NCBI RefSeq assembly: GCF_037975245.1
Contig: NC_092581.1
Location: 20,608,303-20,672,302, forward strand
DNA length: 64,000 nt
Origin: Apostichopus japonicus
Lineage: Eukaryota; Echinodermata; Holothuroidea; Aspidochirotida; Stichopodidae
Reading direction: 5' to 3'
The translations under genes and the position numbers were made by a program. The first letter of the stretch is position 1. Each line of letters opens with the position of its first letter. This document shows positions 33,471 through 46,233 of this stretch, in pieces. Below the pieces are notes generated by a model, which did not search any database, was not told where the DNA came from, and saw only the letters and a list, made by a program, of their open reading frames with translations.

Positions 33471-33516
33471 TACTCAAGCAATATAATCATACAGTCCATC
33501 TTCCCATTTGGTATAC

Positions 33517-34888
33517 CAGGCCCGTAGCCAGTTTTTACCTGGAGGGGGGGGGGGGGTTCGTCATGCGTGATAGGACTATCTAAGCGGAGCGCCACCATTG
33601 GTTGGCGCGGAGCGTAGAAGAAAATTTTTAGCTTTTCGAACCCCCCAGTTGGCCGGAAACGGCACTTCCCGAATGTTTCAAGCAAGAAGAAGTTCAGCCC
33701 CCATTTCGAAATTCTCCCCGCTTCTTGGAACACTTGACAAATATTTGGGGCTGAACATACCTTCAGCCCCCCCCCCCCACTTTTTCATCGCTGCCACTGG
33801 AGTTCGGCATTTTCATGAAGTGAAAACTCGAGGGCGCCCGAGCAAGGAGTGGAGCGACCGAGCAGGGAGAGGGTGTGGTTCTCCCTGCCCCACCCCAGGG
33901 AGTTTGTGCAATTTTTACATCGAAATTCAGCGATCTGGTGAACACCTAAGCTGGAATTTTTGGACATTTTTAATCAAATGACAACATGGAAAAAGCTTAG
34001 CCACAAAAGTCGTAAAAGAGGGCCAACAACGGAGTAAAAGAGGTAGCCTGTCCATAGGCAGTGCAAATTCATCCTAAAATGAAATTGTTGACGTGTAAAA
34101 GAAAAGTGAAAAAAGAGAAATACATCAAAAATGTGTTTGTATTTTCCTGAAAAAGCATGAGGCATGTTTAAATTTCATTTGGAGGCTCAGCATCCCCCCT
34201 TCCCACCATACATGTACACCTATCTTTTCTTTCAAATTGTGGGAATAAAGCAAAAACACAAGATCAACAATAATGTAATTCTTAAAATAGCTCTTTTATT
34301 GGCATTCAGTCTCATAAAAACTAAAAACAGACACACATACACAGTGAAATTGATAGATTTTAGCAACCATCGTGCTTGTGGTGTCTCTATTACTACTATT
34401 GTGAAGTTGAAATACAAGGAAACACAGAGATTTTTTGAGACTGTCTCTTCAGTAGTAGCAAGTCCGAAAGAGAGTATGCAAACACATATTTGCATATTTC
34501 TATCTGCTATAGGGTCCAATATCTCGGACTGCCATGTTTCGAAGCTTGAAATCACGGCGCGGCGTTCAGTGTGGACACCCCCACGTACCGCGTCGCGCCG
34601 AACTTTGCAGCTCTGCAAAGTTCGGCGCAGCGCGGCGCCAGGTGTGGACGTCCCTTTACATCAATGTTTCCGTGTTGCCTTCAGCTGAGCGTGTGTAGGT
34701 CAATATTGTATTCCACGGTCCTGGTGGCACCCAAAGTGATTATACGAGCGGTATATTTAAATATGCATTTTCGTGTAAAAAATGACAATTTGCCCTGGAA
34801 AACGCCAAAACTCCATTAGAAAAAAAAATGATCTGGGCGGGGGGGGGGGGTTCGTACGAACCCCCTAAACCCACTGGCTACGGGCCTG
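33517..34888. mobile_element. Non-autonomous hAT-like DNA transposon, copy 1 (1372 bp)
   Basis: Terminal inverted repeats CAGGCCCGTAGCCAG and CTGGCTACGGGCCTG. GGTATAC flanks both ends, and with one mismatch the duplication extends to 8 bp, the size made by hAT transposases. CAG...CTG termini are also usual for hAT. No transposase is encoded; open frames inside are of low complexity. It contains runs of G near both ends and a GC-rich palindrome at about 34595-34640. Confidence 0.85.
34560..34665. repeat. GC-rich palindrome inside hAT-like copy 1
   Basis: CGCCGAACTTTGCAG is followed by its reverse complement after CT, with outer arms GTGTGGAC...GTCC(A)CAC extending the symmetry to about 45 bp each side. 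GC content is far above the surroundings. In copy 2 (about 55885-55970) the core is perfect. Confidence 0.8.
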
Positions 34889-35324
34889 GGTATACACAGG
34901 TATGAATCCTAGTAACTAGATAGATGGTAGTTTTCACTATTACAGGAGCAATTTAGTTTCGATCCGTCACATCTACTTCGCAGCTGACAGTTGAATTCAC
35001 ACGGGCTTCATCGAGAAAACACAGTGTGCACTTTGTCGCAGCTATCTGAACTCCAATGAAGAAAATCAACGCAAAAGTTTTAAGTAAACATGAATTGGTT
35101 AATATTCATATGGAAGTACAGCTACGATATTGATTCTTCAAACAATAGTTACCAATGTCCGTTAATTTTCGAAACCTACTTTTGTCCATCAGGATATTTG
35201 CTATATTGCACTAAAAAGTGGGAAACAAATGATAATTATTACAAGATCATAGGAAATTTTTACTTCTTTGCGGGTGTAGCGGGGCACATTGACCACCCAA
35301 CCCGCCTCGCCGCCCCCCCTAAAT

Positions 35325-35720
35325 ATAACTTCAATGAAATTTAAGTAATGATGAATATTCAATTCACAGCAGCTTAAAATTCTTTGTCGATTTAAAGTTA
35401 TATTAAGAAATTCATAGTGTCAAGCCCATTCACCTCAAACCCTCCAAGTCAATTGGAATTACGCAGAAATATACCTAGACGCAGTTTTGTCAAATCAAAG
35501 GATGCACCTTGTGTATCTTTATTTATTGATGTAAAATTTGACAAAAAATCTCCTTTTATAGGAGTTATTTACACACAGAAAACAATATGTAAAATAATGT
35601 TATGTAAATCACGGGTTGTAAAATTGTACCCGGAATTATGTAAATATTACACAACATTCTGTAAAAGTATTCATATGCATGCGATTGAGGGTTACACAAA
35701 CTTATTGTAAACATCTACTA
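35325..35720. repeat. Repeat B, copy 2
   Basis: The open plus-strand frame in this copy is 97 codons long. Its reading frame is kept in three of four copies, but differences are spread over all codon positions, so I do not call a gene. Confidence 0.7.
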
Positions 35721-35937
35721 AGTCATTTTACATGATAGCAAGTAACATTTACCAAAGCGTTAACCAAACGGAAGCAGAGTTTACATAATACAACACTACT
35801 TGTACCAGTTTGTCGACATTTATCGTTACTAAATGTACTATAGTAACCACGGCCATATATACGTGCAAGCCACATACCGTTACGTACTCAGTGTGCGATT
35901 ACGAGCTACTGTACAATGGCATGGAAAATGACGTTAG

Positions 35938-36017
35938 TGTGATACGTTAGTCAGGACGCCATATTTTAAGGTGTGTCGATCTGACCTCAGAGGTCAGGTT
36001 TATTAATATTCATGACT
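35938..36017 (-). repeat. 3' LTR of Mag copy 2
   Basis: 80 bp, with a change at the last base (GACT for GACA) and one internal change. The everted AGGTCA pair is intact. Left target duplication GTTAG at 35933. Confidence 0.92.
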
Positions 36018-36133
36018 TCTCTCTTTTTCTTAAATTAAAGTATGTGAAATTACAGTATACAACAAATTCGTAACATGTGATTTAAAAGCTGATCATGTGA
36101 GATTAGGAAACCTCTTTGTTTTTCTAGAACATA

Positions 36134-37204
36134 TGTTGGTTTCAGTCGAGCTTTATTTCTTCTCAGGTTTCGGTGCAGCTGGCACGAGATCACATTTGCT
36201 TCAGCACCAGTGTCAATCTTCAATTTTACAGGTTTACCATTGACCTTGAGGCAGACTTTCCAGTCACTTTTATCCTCAACTCTGTGCTGTTCAGTTGTTT
36301 CACTGTTCAACTCTCCCACAAACAGTTCATCCTCAGAATCGTGATCTTGGTCAAGTGAATTAACATGTTTACCTGGTCTGCTGGCAGTTTTACCCTGACT
36401 TGCCGAGTTGCTATTCATTCCACCCTTATGTCTCCCTCGGTCAGTTTGTTTTGTGTGACACATTGTTGCGAAATGGTCTGGTTTGTTACACTTCCTGCAC
36501 TGTTTTCCTTGTGCTGGGCAAATACTATGACTAGAGTCATGGCCACATCTCCCACATGTGAATACACTCTGACTATGATTGATATTGCCTCTAGGCCTAC
36601 TAGTACTACTTCTGTATTTTCCTTTGCTTGTATGTACCTTTTTCAATCGCATCAACAGCTTCTTGGTTGTCTGTTAAAGTTTTCATTTGAGTACGTGATG
36701 CTTCACTAGCCCGACACAGTTGCAAGGCACTGTCCAAAGTTAGGTTTTGTGTACGTAATAATTTTTCGCGTAACCCGTTATAGGCAATCCCACACACTAA
36801 ACGGTCTCTAATAAGCCCATCGATTAACTCTCCGAATTCACATGTTTTGGCTCTCCGTTTCAGTTCAGTGACATACTGATCGATGGTTTCGTCTGACAGC
36901 TGTGCTCTGGTATTAAACAAATGTCTTTCATAGGTGACATTCTTTTTTGGAATGCAATATTCTCAATCTTTTTCATGAGAACATCGTATTTCCGTTGTTG
37001 TCCTTCGTCAAAATTGAACGTATTGTACAACTCTAGGCCGTCGTCGCCTATCACGTGCAACAACACAGAACACTTGACTTTATCATCTTTATTGTCGAGC
37101 TAGCAGGCTTCTAAATAAAGCTCAAATCGTTGTTTCCACCTCTTCCAATTGTCAGTGACGTTGCCTCCCAGCTTTAGCGGAGCTGGTGGGTTGAATTTAT
37201 CCAT
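36134..37204 (-). pseudogene. gag and start of protease of Mag copy 2
   Basis: Gag starts at ATG 37204. A TAG near 37100 (CTAGCAGG on the plus strand) and a 1-bp loss near 36960 (ATATTCTCAATC) break the frame. The zinc-knuckle region (36550-36450) and a protease start with IDTGAEANVIS remain, fused by the deletion to non-coding sequence. No pol activity is possible. Confidence 0.88.
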
Positions 37205-37234
37205 TTTCCATGGATATCCCACGACTTAACACCA

Positions 37235-37314
37235 TGTGATATGTTAGTCAGGACGCCATATTTTAAGGTGTGTCGATCTGACCTCAGAGGTCAGGTTTAT
37301 TAATATTCATGACA
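37235..37314 (-). repeat. 5' LTR of Mag copy 2
   Basis: 80 bp, identical to the 5' LTR of copy 1. Followed by GTTAG at 37315. Confidence 0.93.
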
Positions 37315-38569
37315 GTTAGGAGACTGGGGCCTGGAAGAATTGATTGAAAACTTCGAAGGTATGTTTTGATATTATCTAAGTGAACGTGACAAGAACGAGA
37401 AATGCTTAGAGACCCACGACTAAGTTGGGTAGACGAATGCATTTGAATCGCTTGCGTTACGTAGACCTAACGTTAAAGTCATACAATAAGTTAATATAAT
37501 AGGCTAGCTGCTGTTTGTCATAGTCAACTCATAATTGTCAACGAATCCGTTGAGGCCTACATACAAGTAAACATTAAACGGAATAGCATACAGACGGACG
37601 GAGGACTTTGGTCTGGCCTTTATTGTAACCTAGTGCATTCTATTCCTATTGTACGTTAACCGTAACTTCGTATACCCTGCGAGTCACTTTTTTTAAGTGG
37701 TACTAGTACTAGTTAAATAAATAGCATCGGGCATGGGCCTATAGTTACTCTGGTACTATGTTTAATAAGGGATAAACATATATTCATGTAATGCAATATA
37801 TAATTACCACTAATTGCCATTTTAGCTTGTAAGTTGTAGCAAGTAGGCCGAAGCTGATGTGGATTGGTGATACTTTTAGACCTAGGCCCAACTACAATTT
37901 AACTATATTATAGAAGCGATCTAGCTGTTATCATTCATAGCAATCTACACAATTGCATACAGTGGGAGTGAGCATTGTTTTAAGCATTGTTAACATGATG
38001 CATTGGTTGTAAAAGTTGCCTACATTGTCTGATGAATGTTTAATGCAAGTTCCTGGTTTGACAAGGAATCACTATAGGCCATCTGGCTTTCTAGTTTTAA
38101 ACCTACTTGAAAGTTGAAAAAGTTAGAATCACAACTGATTAAATTTTGGACATTTTCTTAAGGAATGTCAATTTTTTGTGAGGGGTACATGTAAATAACT
38201 GCTTATGCTCCAAGGAGGTATTTACACAACTTTATTATGATGGATTTTTTTCTTTTCTTTGTTGTTACTTAGGAAGCATCAACTTCGAATTCTATTTACA
38301 AAAGATTTCAGAAAGACCTCAGCCATATGTGTTACTTCTTGGAGGAAGCAAAATAGATCCTTAGCAGTCATTTGTGTTCATCGAGAGACATGCCCTACCC
38401 CAGAAGACATTTATGAAGGCCATTGATGTGTGCTTCAAATCATTCTACGTGTTTAATCTGAATTATACCAAATTGCATGTCTTGGTGCCTGGAAATTTTC
38501 CCAAAAAGTTGTTTACCAGTTGCCTGGTGGTGTGAATTGCAACCAGATTCGAGATTTTCGTGCTTACCG

Positions 38570-38955
38570 TGCCAACAATAAAGACAAAGTAACTGCAGTT
38601 AAGCAGTTGTCATTGACAGCACTCCACGTTTTCTCATCTCACGGATCAGAATGTATCTAAAGTTATTGCTTATTTGGAATTGACTTTGGGAAGAGTTGTT
38701 TCTTGTGTTTAATTTGGAATACCAAAAGACATGTGCCAACAACAAAGACAAAGAAACTGTAGTGTAGCAGTCATCGTAGACAGCACTCCACGTTTTCTCA
38801 TCCCACGGATCAGCAAATATCTAAAGTTGTTGCTTATTTGAAATTGACTTTGGGAAGAGTTGTTTCTTGTGTTTAACCTGGAATACCAAAAGACATGTGC
38901 CAACAACAAAGACAAAGTCACTGTAGTGTAGCAGTCATCATAGACAGCACTCACC
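38570..38955. repeat. 164-bp minisatellite, D2
   Basis: Two full units, then a direct junction with the LINE fragment at about 38950 that deletes the spacer present in D1 and D3. Confidence 0.85.
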
Positions 38956-40162
38956 TTGAATAACATCAAGTATTTTAACTTCAATTTCAAAAATGGAATA
39001 AATTATATAAAAAGTACCTTCTTAATCCTACTAGTACCAATAAAAGTAAATATACTCTTTATAAAAATAAACTGACAAAAATTATCAGATTAGCAAAGAA
39101 GATGTATTATGAAAATTGTTTCAAAGACAATAAAAATAATTTAAAGAAAACATGGGATACGATTAATAAAATTCTTGGTCGTACTTCAATCAATACTCCA
39201 ATTGATAAAATTAAAGATAATGATTTGTTAATTACAAATAAATTTGACATGGCCGAGCAATTTAATGACTTTTTTGCTAATATAGGTAACAACCTTGCAA
39301 GTTCTATTCCCACTTGTCACTCAAAATTTACAGATTTTCTAACTGATAGTACCCCATCATCTCTATTTCTCTCACCAACCAACTTCTCTGAAAGCCCCTC
39401 TTACATATATTTTTAATTTATCAATATCTACAGGTGTTGTTCCAACTCGTACCGAAGAAGCAAAAGTTACTCCAATTTTCAAAAGTGGTGATAAGCTATC
39501 TATTAACAATTACATGCCCATCTCAGTTCTCTCTCATGTTTTACAGGGAGCATTATCCATATTGTGCTCATATCTCGAGCTATAAGCTGATCTTTGTGTG
39601 TTCAGTTCTTTCATCTTTACGTAAACTTTTAGAACGTATAATATATAACCGTACTGTACATTTTCTAGACAAGAACAACATTATTACTGACAGAAAATTC
39701 GGATTTAGTTGGGGGCGTTATACAGCTATGGCAGTTTTGGTTGTATCACACTATATCATTATAATGGCTTTAACAATAAGGAATATTCTTTGGGTGTATA
39801 TTTAGATTTATCTAAAGCCTTTGATACTGTCAATCATGGAATTCTCTTCAACAAATTGTATCATTATGGCAGAAGAGGGGTTGCATTTAAATGGTTTGTT
39901 AATTATCTATCTGACAGACGCCAATGTGTACATATTGATAATCAGTATTCTAATTTCAGTAAAATTACATGTGGAGTACCACAAGGGTCAATTTTAGGTC
40001 CACTGCTTTTCTCTTTGTATATAAATGATATTATAGATTGTTCAAACACCTTGTATTTTACACTGTACGCGGATGACACCAGTATACTGTATAAACACAA
40101 AGATATCAATTATGCTGCATCTACTATAAATTTTGAATTAGCTAAAGTCTCTACTTGGTGAC
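38956..40162 (+). pseudogene. Non-LTR retrotransposon fragment, D2
   Basis: Lacks the endonuclease part. The reverse transcriptase region keeps the palm motifs in a better state than D1 (GVPQGSILGPLLFSLYIND and YADDTSILY). A segment of about 85 bp (39520-39605) has been inserted before SSLRKLLERIIYNR; it copies sequence normally found downstream of the LINE (compare 40465-40535). Confidence 0.85.
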
Positions 40163-40199
40163 ACAAAGTGTAAATGTTAACACAGCAAGCTTATTTAAC

Positions 40200-40480
40200 T
40201 GTTGCTGAGCCTTCTACCAACCAACTCCTCTGAAATAATCAATTTAATAATGCAATTAAAAAAAGGTTCTTGTGGTCTTGATAATATTTCTGTTCAGTTT
40301 CTCCAAGAAAATCGTTTCATTATAGCTGCCCCTCTTACATATATTTTAATTCATCAATATCTACAGGTGTTGTTCCAACTCGAACCGAAGAAGCTAAAGT
40401 TACTCCAATTTTCAAAAGTGGTGATAAGCTATCTATTAACAATTGCAGGCCCATCTCAGTTCTCTCTCATGTTTAACAGG
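40200..40480 (+). pseudogene. Displaced LINE segment, D2
   Basis: Starts SPTNSSE-like and continues IINLIMQLKKGSCGLDNIS, the part missing from the main fragment between SPTNFSE and SPSYIYF. Confidence 0.7.
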
Positions 40481-40609
40481 GAACATTATCCATATTGTGT
40501 TCATTTCTCGAGCTATAAGCTGATGTTTGTGTGTTGAATATGTTCTTTCACGAACAATCGCCAGTCAAGATCAGTGACTCCACAACCCAAGTTATATATA
40601 TGATCAAGC

Positions 40610-40930
<321 letters not shown>

Positions 40931-41181
40931 GTGGGTTGAAAGAAGTGTTTTTCTTGTTAATCAAAACCGAACAATCAAATGGTTAGTTCTCATTATAGTA
41001 CTGATATTTTATGCAAAGTGACTATACATTGGGCCTTTCACATGTTATATAATGTTTCATCTTTCACTGGCACACGTTTGAAATATTTTGCCTGATTTCA
41101 TCATCTTAAAATACAACATGATTCAATTACATCAGACAAGAAACAATGCTTTTCTTCAAATATGACAATGATCTCACAAAC

Positions 41182-41370
41182 CTGTGCAATAGGCATCTTC
41201 ATTAGTCCACACTCCATAAAGACACACTGCAGTCATGTGACCATTTAAATCCAATCCATCAGGACAGTCATACATGATTTCAGTTCCATTTGGATACATC
41301 TCTCCTTTTGTAAAGTTAGGACTGTGGAATACAAAGTCATCTGGGGGAGCGGGTGCATCACATGGTGAAT
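41182..41370 (-). CDS. CCP/sushi domain exon, D2
   Basis: Acceptor CCTCCTACAAG, phase-1 entry, 63 codons without a stop, donor ACAG|GTTTGTGAG, phase-1 exit. Canonical CCP residues: SPCDAPAPPDDF, IMYDCPDGLDLNGHMT, AVCLYGVW, DAYC. It is nearly identical to the D3 exon at 51649-51461 (differences are confined to a few residues near the N-terminus). It has no internal Met, so it is easy to miss in an ATG-based scan. The intact splice sites suggest it is usable. Confidence 0.8.
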
Positions 41371-41517
41371 CTTGTAGGAGGAAAAAAACGATATTTAGAT
41401 ATTAATTTTAAAGGCAATGCTGACAGCCTTTCCAATACCATAAAAATACAACAGGATTCAATTACAGCAGACAAGAAACAATGCTTTTCTTCAAATATGA
41501 CAATGATCTCACAAACC

Positions 41518-41572
41518 TGTGCAAAAGACATTTGCATAAGTCCATACTCCATGAAGACACACTGCAGTGCCA
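41518..41572 (-). pseudogene. Truncated CCP exon, D2
   Basis: Only the last 18 codons (CVFMEYGLMQMSFAQ in the open frame; VCLHGVWTYAN in the CCP frame) and the donor remain. It is cut at GCAGTGCCAAG by the hairpin/AT module and lies 336 bp from the intact exon. Confidence 0.65.
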
Positions 41573-41589
41573 AGTTATATATATTATCA

Positions 41590-41865
<276 letters not shown>

Positions 41866-42162
41866 TGGTTTGAAAGAAGTGTTTTTCTTGTAAATCAAAA
41901 CCGAAAAATCAAATGGTTAGTTACTCATTATAGTACTGATATTTTATGCAAAGTGGCTATACATTGGGCCTTTCACATGTAATGTAATGTTTCATATTAG
42001 TGCATAATGATGAGATACGAATGCAAGAGTTTGTGTCACTGCGTGCAAAATCAGAAACAAAATAAAAATCATAATATACGATAAGAATGGTTAACTCTCC
42101 TTAACGGCAGGTAAATTTGGTTGTAACAATGATTGATTTAGTAATTATATACGGTTACGTAC

Positions 42163-42387
42163 GCAAGCAATGTAAATTATACAGTCCATTTTCCCATTCG
42201 TCTCTTCCACACTGGTATGAATTCTTGCGTCTAGATAGTTTGTGGTTTTCACGTTTACAGGAGCAAGTTATTTTAGTATTGTGATCGTGACACGGGTGTG
42301 CTGTCTTGCCGGCTGTCTCATTAATGCAGCTGACCGGTGTCACACGGGCTTCATCGAGAAAACACTGTGTGGACTTGTCGCAGCTAT
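42163..42387 (-). CDS. CysX exon (copy d), intact eight-cysteine module
   Basis: The acceptor TCCAGTTCAG-type boundary (GAGTTCAG) enters in phase 1; TTGC|GTACGT exits in phase 1; 75 codons open. Cysteines: SCDKSTQC, PVSC, HPC, TCSC, YQCGRDEW, LHC. Spacing is C-x5-C-x12-C-x11-C-x8-C-x-C-x15-C-x13-C, as in copy e, but the middle is more basic (KRENHKLSRRKNS). I know no family with this pattern. The symmetric 1-1 exon, the even number of cysteines and the CCP/EGF neighbours argue for a secreted disulphide-bonded domain. Its role is unknown; by context it belongs to the ectodomain of the receptor. Confidence 0.7.
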
Positions 42388-42659
42388 CTGAACTCCAATG
42401 AAGAAAATCAACGCAAAAGTTTTAAGTAAACATGAATTGGTTAATATTCATATGGAAGTACAGCTACAATACTGATTCTTCAAGCAATAGTTACCAATGT
42501 CCGTTAACATCCTAATTTTGTCCATCAGGATAAATGCTATATTGCACTAAAAAGTGTGAAACAAATGATAATTATTACAAGATCATAGGAAATTTGTACT
42601 TCTTTGCGGGTGTAGCGGGGCACATTGACCAACCCACCAACCCACCCCGCCCCCCCTTA

Positions 42660-43060
42660 ATATAACTTCAATGAAATTTAAGTAATGATGAATATTCAAT
42701 TCACAGCAGCTTAAAATTCTTTGTCGATTTAAAGTTATATTAAGAAATTCATAGTGTCAAGCCCATTCACCTCAAACCCTCCAAGTCAATTGGAATTACG
42801 CAGAAATACACCTAGACGCAGTTTTGTCAAAACAAAGGATGCACTTTGTGTATCTCTATTTATTGATGTAAAATTTGACAACAAATCTCTTTTTATAGAA
42901 GTTATTTACACACAGAAAACAATATGTAAAATAATGTTATGTAAATCACGGGTTGTAAAAATGTACCCGGAATTATGTAAATATTACACAACATCCTGTA
43001 AAAGTATTCATATGCATGCGATTGAGGGTTACACAAACTTATTGTAAACATCTACTAAGT
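42660..43060. repeat. Repeat B, copy 3
   Basis: Follows the intron of CysX copy d. The 97-codon plus frame here differs from copy 2 by a handful of substitutions. Confidence 0.7.
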
Positions 43061-43274
43061 CATTTTACATGATAGCAAGTAACTTTTACCAAAGCGTTAA
43101 CCAAACGGAAGCAGAGTTTACATAATACAACACTACTTGTACCAGTTTGTCGACATTTATCGTTACTAAATGTACTATACTAACCACGGCCATAAATACG
43201 TGCAAGCCACATACCGCTACGTACTCAGTGTGCGATTACGAGCTACTGTACAATGGCATGGAAAATGACGTTAG

Positions 43275-43354
43275 TGTGATATGTTAGTCAGGACGCCATA
43301 TTTTAAGGTGTGTCGTTCTGACCTCAGAGGTCAGGTTTATTAATATTCATGACA
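43275..43354 (-). repeat. 3' LTR of Mag copy 3
   Basis: 80 bp with one change (TCGTTCTGACC). The everted pair is intact. Left GTTAG at 43270. Confidence 0.93.
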
Positions 43355-43509
43355 TCTCTCTTTTTCTCAAATTAAAGTATGTGAAATTACAGTGTACAAC
43401 AAATTCGTAATATGTCATTTAAAAGCTGATCATGTGAGATTAGGAAACCTCTTTGTTTTTCTAGAACATATACACAAGTTCTCCCCAACCAAACTGGTTA
43501 CCACTGTAC

Positions 43510-46203
43510 TTATTTGTTGTTTACTTGATTATACATAACATAATCTTGAGTCCATGCAGGTGGTTTACTATTCCTAATTGGTCTATCAGGAACCTTCATA
43601 TTCTCATTACTTTCCTCAGTCGTGTCAATCACTTCATCATAATCATGCGTTTCTGTACAAGTTGGAACTTGTGTTTTAGCTAAAGCTCTTCGATTTCTTC
43701 GATAAGAGTTACCATCAGAGGTAGTGACCACATATGACCTAGGGGTGTTTGCCACTGATGTAACTTTGACAGGATACCACTTGCCATTCCTATGCATTTT
43801 TACTGATTCACCTACTTCAAACTCTGGTAGTGGTTTGGTATGAATATTGTAGTATTTCATTTGGGACGCTTGTCTCTTTTCTAGATTCCCTTGGATCTTT
43901 TTCTTACTAATAACCCCTGGTTTAAGAAGTTTCTTGTTAATTGGCATTTTTGATCTAACCCTTCTACCCATAAGTAACTGAGCTGGACTTGCACCCAAGT
44001 CATCAATGGGAGTAGATCTATACACTAGCATACATTTGTACATGTCTTGCTTACTAGCTGTTGCCTTTTTCATCATTGATTTGATTGTTTGGACAGCTCT
44101 TTCTGCTTGACCATTAGCCTGGGGATACTCAGGACTACTGGTGGCATGGACAAAATTCCACTCTTCCTAAATTCCTTAAATTCCTAACATGCAAATTGAG
44201 GAACATTGCCTGATACCACACACAGGAATCCCATGACGGGCAAACATAGATTTCGAATGAGTAATGACTTTTTAACTTGCTTGGTTACTGAGCAATGCAG
44301 TTTCGATGTACTTAGAAAAATAATCAACAACCAGTAAATACTCTTTACCTTCAAAATAAAATAAATCCATTCCAACCTTTTCTCAAGGGCTCTCTGGAAT
44401 TGTGTGTGGTATTATTGGTTCCTTTTGATTTTTCCTTTTGTAAGTTTGGCGAATATCACATTTGTCAACCACATCCTCTATTTGTGCTTGCATACCTGGC
44501 CAAAAGAGACATTCTCTGGCTCTGGCTTTGCACCTTGTTTTGCCTTGATGACCCTCGTGAATTATAGTTAGCATTTCTTTTCTCAGACTCTTTGGCAATA
44601 CAATTTTGTTTCTTTTAAATACAACACCATCTGAAACATGAAGTTCCTCTTGAAAACCCCAAAATGGTTTCAAGCTTTCATCAGCTTGATCTTTCGACTC
44701 CGGCCATCCCTGTTGGATACAGTAAGACACTTGTTGTAGTACTGGGTATATTTTAGTTTCAACCTGAAATTTATACCATATTTCCTTAGATAGAGGTAAG
44801 TTAGAAATAGTAAATGAACTTGAGATTCTAGCTCTTTCTCTTGCTCTAAATCTTCATATGCATTATCTAGATAAGCTCTAGACAATGTATCTGGGACAAA
44901 CATTTCCTTCCCTGGTTTGTACTTAATACTAACATTGTACTTTTGTAACCTCAACAAAAGCCGTTGCAACCTTGGTGGTGCTTGGAAAAGCGGTTCTCTT
45001 ATTATCACTTCTAATGGTTTGTGATCTGATTCAACCTCTATTACTTTACCATACAGAAACTGAAATACACACATTCCTTTGACTAGCAGCGGTTCACCAC
45101 TATATGTTGTGAGTTTGGTGTTTGTTGGTTTCAGTCGAGCTTTATTTCTTCTCAGGTTTCGGTACATCTGGTACGAGATCACATTTGCTTCAGCACCAGT
45201 GTCAATCTTCAATTTTACAGGTTTACCATTGACCTTGAGGCAGGCTTTCCAGTCACTTTTATCCTCAACTCTGTGCTGTTCAGTTGTTCAACTCTGTTCA
45301 ACTGTTCAACTCTCCCACAAACAGTTCATCCTCAGAATCGTGATCTTGGTCAAGTGAATTAACATGTTTACTTGGTCTGCTGGCAGTTTTACCCTGACTT
45401 GCTGAGTTGCTATTCATTCCACCCTTATGTCTCCCTCGGTCAGTTTGTTTTGTGTGACACATTGTTGCGACATGGTTTGGTTTGTTACACTTCCTGCACT
45501 GTTTTCCTTGTGCTGGGCAAATACTATGACTAGAGTCATGGCCACATCTCCTACATGTGAATACACTCTGATTAAGATTGAAATTGCTTCTAGGCCTACT
45601 ACTACTACTTCTGTATTTTCTTTGCTTGTATATACCTTTTTCAATCGCATTGACAGCTTCTTGGTTGTCTGTTAAAGTTTTCATTTGAGTACGTGATGCT
45701 TCACTAGCCCGACACAGTTGCAAGGCACTGTCCAAAGTTAGGTTTTGTGTACGTAATAATTTTTCGCGTAACCCATTATTGTCAATCCCACACACTATAC
45801 TGTCTCTAATAAGCCCATCGTTTAACTCTCCGAATTCACATGTTTTGGCTCTCCGTTTCAGTTCAGTGACATACTGATCGATGGTTTCGTCTGACAGCTG
45901 TGCTCTGGTATTAAACAAATGTCTTTCATAGGTAACATTCTTTTTTGGAATGCAATATTCTTCAATTTTTTTCATAAGAACATCGTATTTGCGTTGTTGT
46001 CCTTCTTCAAAATTGAACGTATAGTACAACTCTAGGCCGTCGTCGCCTATCACGTGCAACAACATAGAACACTTGACTTTATCATCTTTATTGTCGAGCT
46101 AGCAGGCTTCTAAATAAAGCTCAAATCGTTGTTTCCACCTCTTCCAATTGTCAGCGACGTTGCCTTCCAGCTTTAGCGGAGCTGGTGGGTTGAATTTATC
46201 CAT
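43510..46203 (-). pseudogene. gag-pol remains of Mag copy 3
   Basis: Gag starts at ATG 46203, with TAG near 46100, and then runs open for 255 codons with both zinc knuckles. A shift follows near 45290 and a protease start at 45212-45070. The deletion fuses this to the RNase H end (VIEVESDHKPLEVI), then spacer and integrase. Additional damage: a frameshift near 44790, the shared TAA at 44272-44274, a loss in VVSDNGPQ (to about 44220) and a duplicated AAATTCCTTAAATTCC stretch near 44170. The C-terminal 188 codons of integrase are open. Confidence 0.88.
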
Positions 46204-46233
46204 TTTCCATGGATATCCCACGACTTAACAACA

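Larger units (their letters stand above)
33474..35045 (-). pseudogene. CysX exon (copy c), broken by a hAT-like element, a frameshift and a deletion
   Basis: The exon runs from the acceptor at 35045 to the donor TTGA|GTACGT at 33474, with the element at 33517-34888 inside. Near the start an extra A (GACAAAGTGC) shifts the frame into a stop. About 40 bp of the middle, including the CCYG region, is missing near 34970. One base is also lost in the last part. Three independent lesions make this a clear pseudo-exon. Confidence 0.85.
35938..37314 (-). mobile_element. Mag element copy 2, internally deleted (1377 bp)
   Basis: Both LTRs, purine tract and primer site are present. About 3 kb is missing between the 3' non-coding end (TTTTTCTAGAACATA, near 36133) and the protease start (GTTGGTTTCAGTCGAG). 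That removes reverse transcriptase, RNase H and integrase. Confidence 0.93.
35916..38614 (+). pseudogene. SAM-like two-exon pseudogene, D2 copy
   Basis: Exon 1 is ATG 35916-35937 plus 37315-37358, split by Mag copy 2. With the insertion ignored, the frame is open across the junction, and the second half reads DWGLEELIENF. The exon 1 donor is GAAG|GTATG. Exon 2 (38273-38614) has the same TAG after KIDP and the same frameshift as D1. Its terminal stop is changed (TCATTG for TCATAG). The intron between (37359-38272) shows no other exon. Confidence 0.6.

Noticed and set aside
33598-33981. Protein-coding gene in the hAT-like element
   Set aside because: Low-complexity, proline/arginine-rich frame open on both strands; no transposase motifs.
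35417-35710. Conserved 97-codon plus-strand gene in repeat B (also at 42754 and 56636)
   Set aside because: The frame is conserved only because the copies are recent. It begins in sequence shared with repeat A, which has a different continuation, and shows no domain or splice context.
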